Below, one piece after another: positions 62,150 to 64,000 of a DNA stretch of 64,000 bases; position 1 is the first letter of the stretch, and every line of letters starts with the position of its first letter. The position numbers were made by a program, and so were the translations under genes. This stretch comes from Doryteuthis pealeii (lineage: Eukaryota; Mollusca; Cephalopoda; Myopsida; Loliginidae), in assembly GCA_023376005.1 (NCBI GenBank), contig CM042145.1:20775677-20839676 (forward strand), written 5' to 3'. The notes beneath the pieces were generated by a model. The model saw nothing but the letters and a program-made list of their open reading frames with translations. It did no database searches and was not told the DNA's origin.

Positions 62150-62645
62150 TGGTGGCCTTATTATGGAGGTGGGTGGGTTAAACCTCTGCAGAGATGCAGT
62201 TGGCATATTCTACAGCCCTAACTGACAAGAGACACCTGTTGGCCATGGGTGGTGACCAGTGATGCTTAAGGATGGAATCCTAGTGATTGAGCAGTCCATG
62301 ACATGTAACATTCTACTTTGGCCCTTGTATAGGCCAAACGGGCATTCAGTGAAGCCTTCCACTGATCATGTTAAGCCTTAGCACCTATATGATTGTCCCA
62401 ACCCTATTGCCCTTATGGCAATCCCCCAACCCTTTTTATCATATGAGCTAGAAGAATGGTGAAGTCCCAATTTTAGAGCTCTGGTGAGTGTGGATTACCC
62501 TTTCATTACCATTACTCCCAGATCCACCTTGACTGGAGTGGTAGTACCTGTTAGGGTCCCTTCTATGTGTTAAATAGAAAAAAATGAATCTAAAAAAAAT
62601 GTTTAAAAAAAGATTGAGTTTGAAAAATAAATTTTGAATACCCAT
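62150..62645 (+). repeat. R1 dispersed repeat, body
   Basis: GGTGGCCTTATTATGGAGGT, AACCTCTGCAGAGATGCAGT, CACCTGTTGGCCATGGGTGG, CATGTTAAGCCTTAGCACCT, GACTGGAGTGGTAGTACCTG, CCATCAAGAATGAATAAAGC. It runs into the tandem tail. Confidence 0.78.
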
Positions 62646-62663
62646 CAAGAATGAATAAAGCAA

Positions 62664-62828
62664 AATAAAATAAGCCAGTAAGGGTTGACATGCCGCATAA
62701 AACAAGCCAATAAGGGTTGACGTGCCGCATAAACAAGCCAATAAGGGTTGACGTGCCGCATAAAACAAGCCAGTAAGGGTTGACGTGCCGCATAAAACAA
62801 GCCAGTAAGGGTTGACATGCCGTAATCA
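62664..62828 (+). repeat. R1 tail amplified as ~31-bp tandem repeat, 5 units
   Basis: Units of AACAAGCCAATAAGGGTTGA + CGTGCCGCATAA repeat five times with few changes. Each unit is the R1 3' terminus (GGTTGACATGCCATAAAA), so the tail itself expanded in tandem. Confidence 0.88.
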
Positions 62829-62849
62829 ACCAACTAAACAGAATGTACT

Positions 62850-63238
62850 GTATATGCATGGATGCTTAGAAAACAAAGAGATATTTCTTTGTTCGAGATT
62901 CTTTGGTCGAGATTCTTAGACGAGTGATTAGTCTGCTGAGACGGAATAAAACAAATGATTATGATGAATGGATTATCTGATGATAAATATGAACTTGTTC
63001 CGCCATTGACAAATGCTCTCTTATGTGTCACGTGTTTAGGATAATCTCAATTAATCCGGACCCATTATTATGAGATATTACATTAATATATAAATGTAAT
63101 TATTACAGCAATTTGCTCTGAAGTGATCCATCATCTTTGAAATGTGTAAATAATTCCTGGCTATAGTATACTTACAATACTTTTAGCCAAGCAAACATGT
63201 TTTGATGTCAACGATAAAGCAATATTTATTTTATATAT
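62850..63238. other. A+T-rich interval with terminal direct repeat
   Basis: ATAAATGTAATTATTACAGC..TCTTTGAAATGTGTAAATAA..CTTACAATACTTTTAGCC at 63091-63188 recurs at 63892-64000. The inverted Heli-1 is therefore flanked by a ~100-bp direct repeat. Confidence 0.75.
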
Positions 63239-63239
63239 A

Positions 63240-63887
63240 CTAGCAAATAGATGCACCCTCCGTAGGGTGCAAGTATTTAAGTTTTAATGTAATAAAATAT
63301 CATATTAAATTAGAAAGGTTAATGAAACTAAATAAGAATGCAGATAAAAGGATTTGAAACAGAGAAGGGGATAATTGAAAATAGAACATGAAATAAAGAC
63401 GGGGGTGATGGAAGAGTAAGTTTAACTGAAACTTACTCTTCCATCACTCCCGTTTTTATTGCTAAATTTTCCTAATTTAACTATTTAGTTAGGAAGTAAG
63501 GAATAAAATTACAGTTATTTCTTTTTGTTAATGGATTTTTTTTAAAGATTTATCCCTGAAACTTTTGCTCATATTTATTATGATAAAACCAAACAATTAG
63601 AAATCAATAATACCAAATACATATTTATTAAAATCAAATTTTAAAGATCATTATGCAAATTAGCCTTCCCTTTCACATTGTAAACTGCTATTTTGTTGTA
63701 ATACAATTGCATGTTATTAGTATGTAGATATGGCTAACAGTATTAATAGTGTAAAACAATTTTATTAATAATTTGGGTTTAAATAGAAATAAAATCATGG
63801 AGTATGTGACGTAAATAACTAAGGGAATTGTGACTTGGGTACTGATATAGTTTCGGTTACAAACACACAATCTCCATTATAATAAGA
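63240..63887 (-). mobile_element. Heli-1 non-autonomous Helitron, full length (648 bp)
   Basis: On the minus strand A|TCTTATTATAATGGAGATTG (from 63887) to the GCACC/GGGTGC hairpin, ATCTATTTG and CTAG|T (63240-63243). Colinear with 46000-46637. Its middle holds a small inverted repeat, GGAAGAGTAAGTTT/AAACTTACTCTTCC, at 63410-63443 that the other copies lack. Confidence 0.8.
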
Positions 63888-64000
63888 TGTATAAATAAAT
63901 GTAATTATTACAGCAATTTGCTCTGAAGTAATCCATCATCTTTGAAATGTGTAAATAATTCCTGGCTATAGTGTACTTACAATACTTTTGGCTCAGCAAA

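Overview
This is an A+T-rich, repeat-saturated stretch of animal nuclear DNA with no convincing intact protein-coding gene. It has no bacterial-style operons and no rRNA. Several tRNA-derived SINE families, non-LTR retrotransposon fragments, Helitron-like elements, foldback MITEs and long (TA)n tracts point to a large invertebrate genome. A mollusc, perhaps a cephalopod, is my guess from the look of the SINEs and TA microsatellites; nothing here proves it. Repeat family names used below (R1, SINE-1 to SINE-4, Heli-1, Heli-2) are mine.

Layout. 1-8.9 kb: copies of a ~500-bp dispersed repeat (R1), a 398-bp tandem duplication, a TC microsatellite, a decayed LINE reverse transcriptase, inverted SINE-3 copies, a foldback carrying two hammerhead-like cores, a 213-bp duplication and a SINE-2 cluster. 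8.9-18.8 kb: SINE-1 and SINE-2 copies, MITEs with TTAGGG-type cores, two C-terminal fragments of a restriction-like-endonuclease LINE, a 142-bp minisatellite and a 100-N assembly gap. 18.97-37.68 kb: one giant inverted repeat with two ~9.2-kb arms. Its arms differ mainly by single-base indels and its left end lies exactly at the gap, so I read it first as a fold-back assembly artefact. 37.7-49.5 kb: an LTR-like block, a ~32-bp tandem array, a 1.4-kb satellite derived from the middle of SINE-1, a precisely delimited MITE inside a SINE head, and several hammerhead-bearing foldbacks. 49.5-64 kb: Heli-1 copies, a TTAA-flanked MITE, a short SINE with a hammerhead core (SINE-4), more foldbacks and R1 copies.

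The most interesting signal is a motif that recurs about sixteen times: CTGANGA, a short hairpin, GAAA, a tiny stem, then U-H. In the best copies the flanks also pair as stem I. This is the secondary structure of a small-stem-III hammerhead ribozyme. It occurs at the tips of foldback elements flanked by (TA)n, in two tRNA-derived SINE families, and in one 120-bp insertion bounded by a 9-bp target duplication. Many copies carry one extra base between CTGANGA and stem II, so activity is not assured. Several copies match the canonical core.
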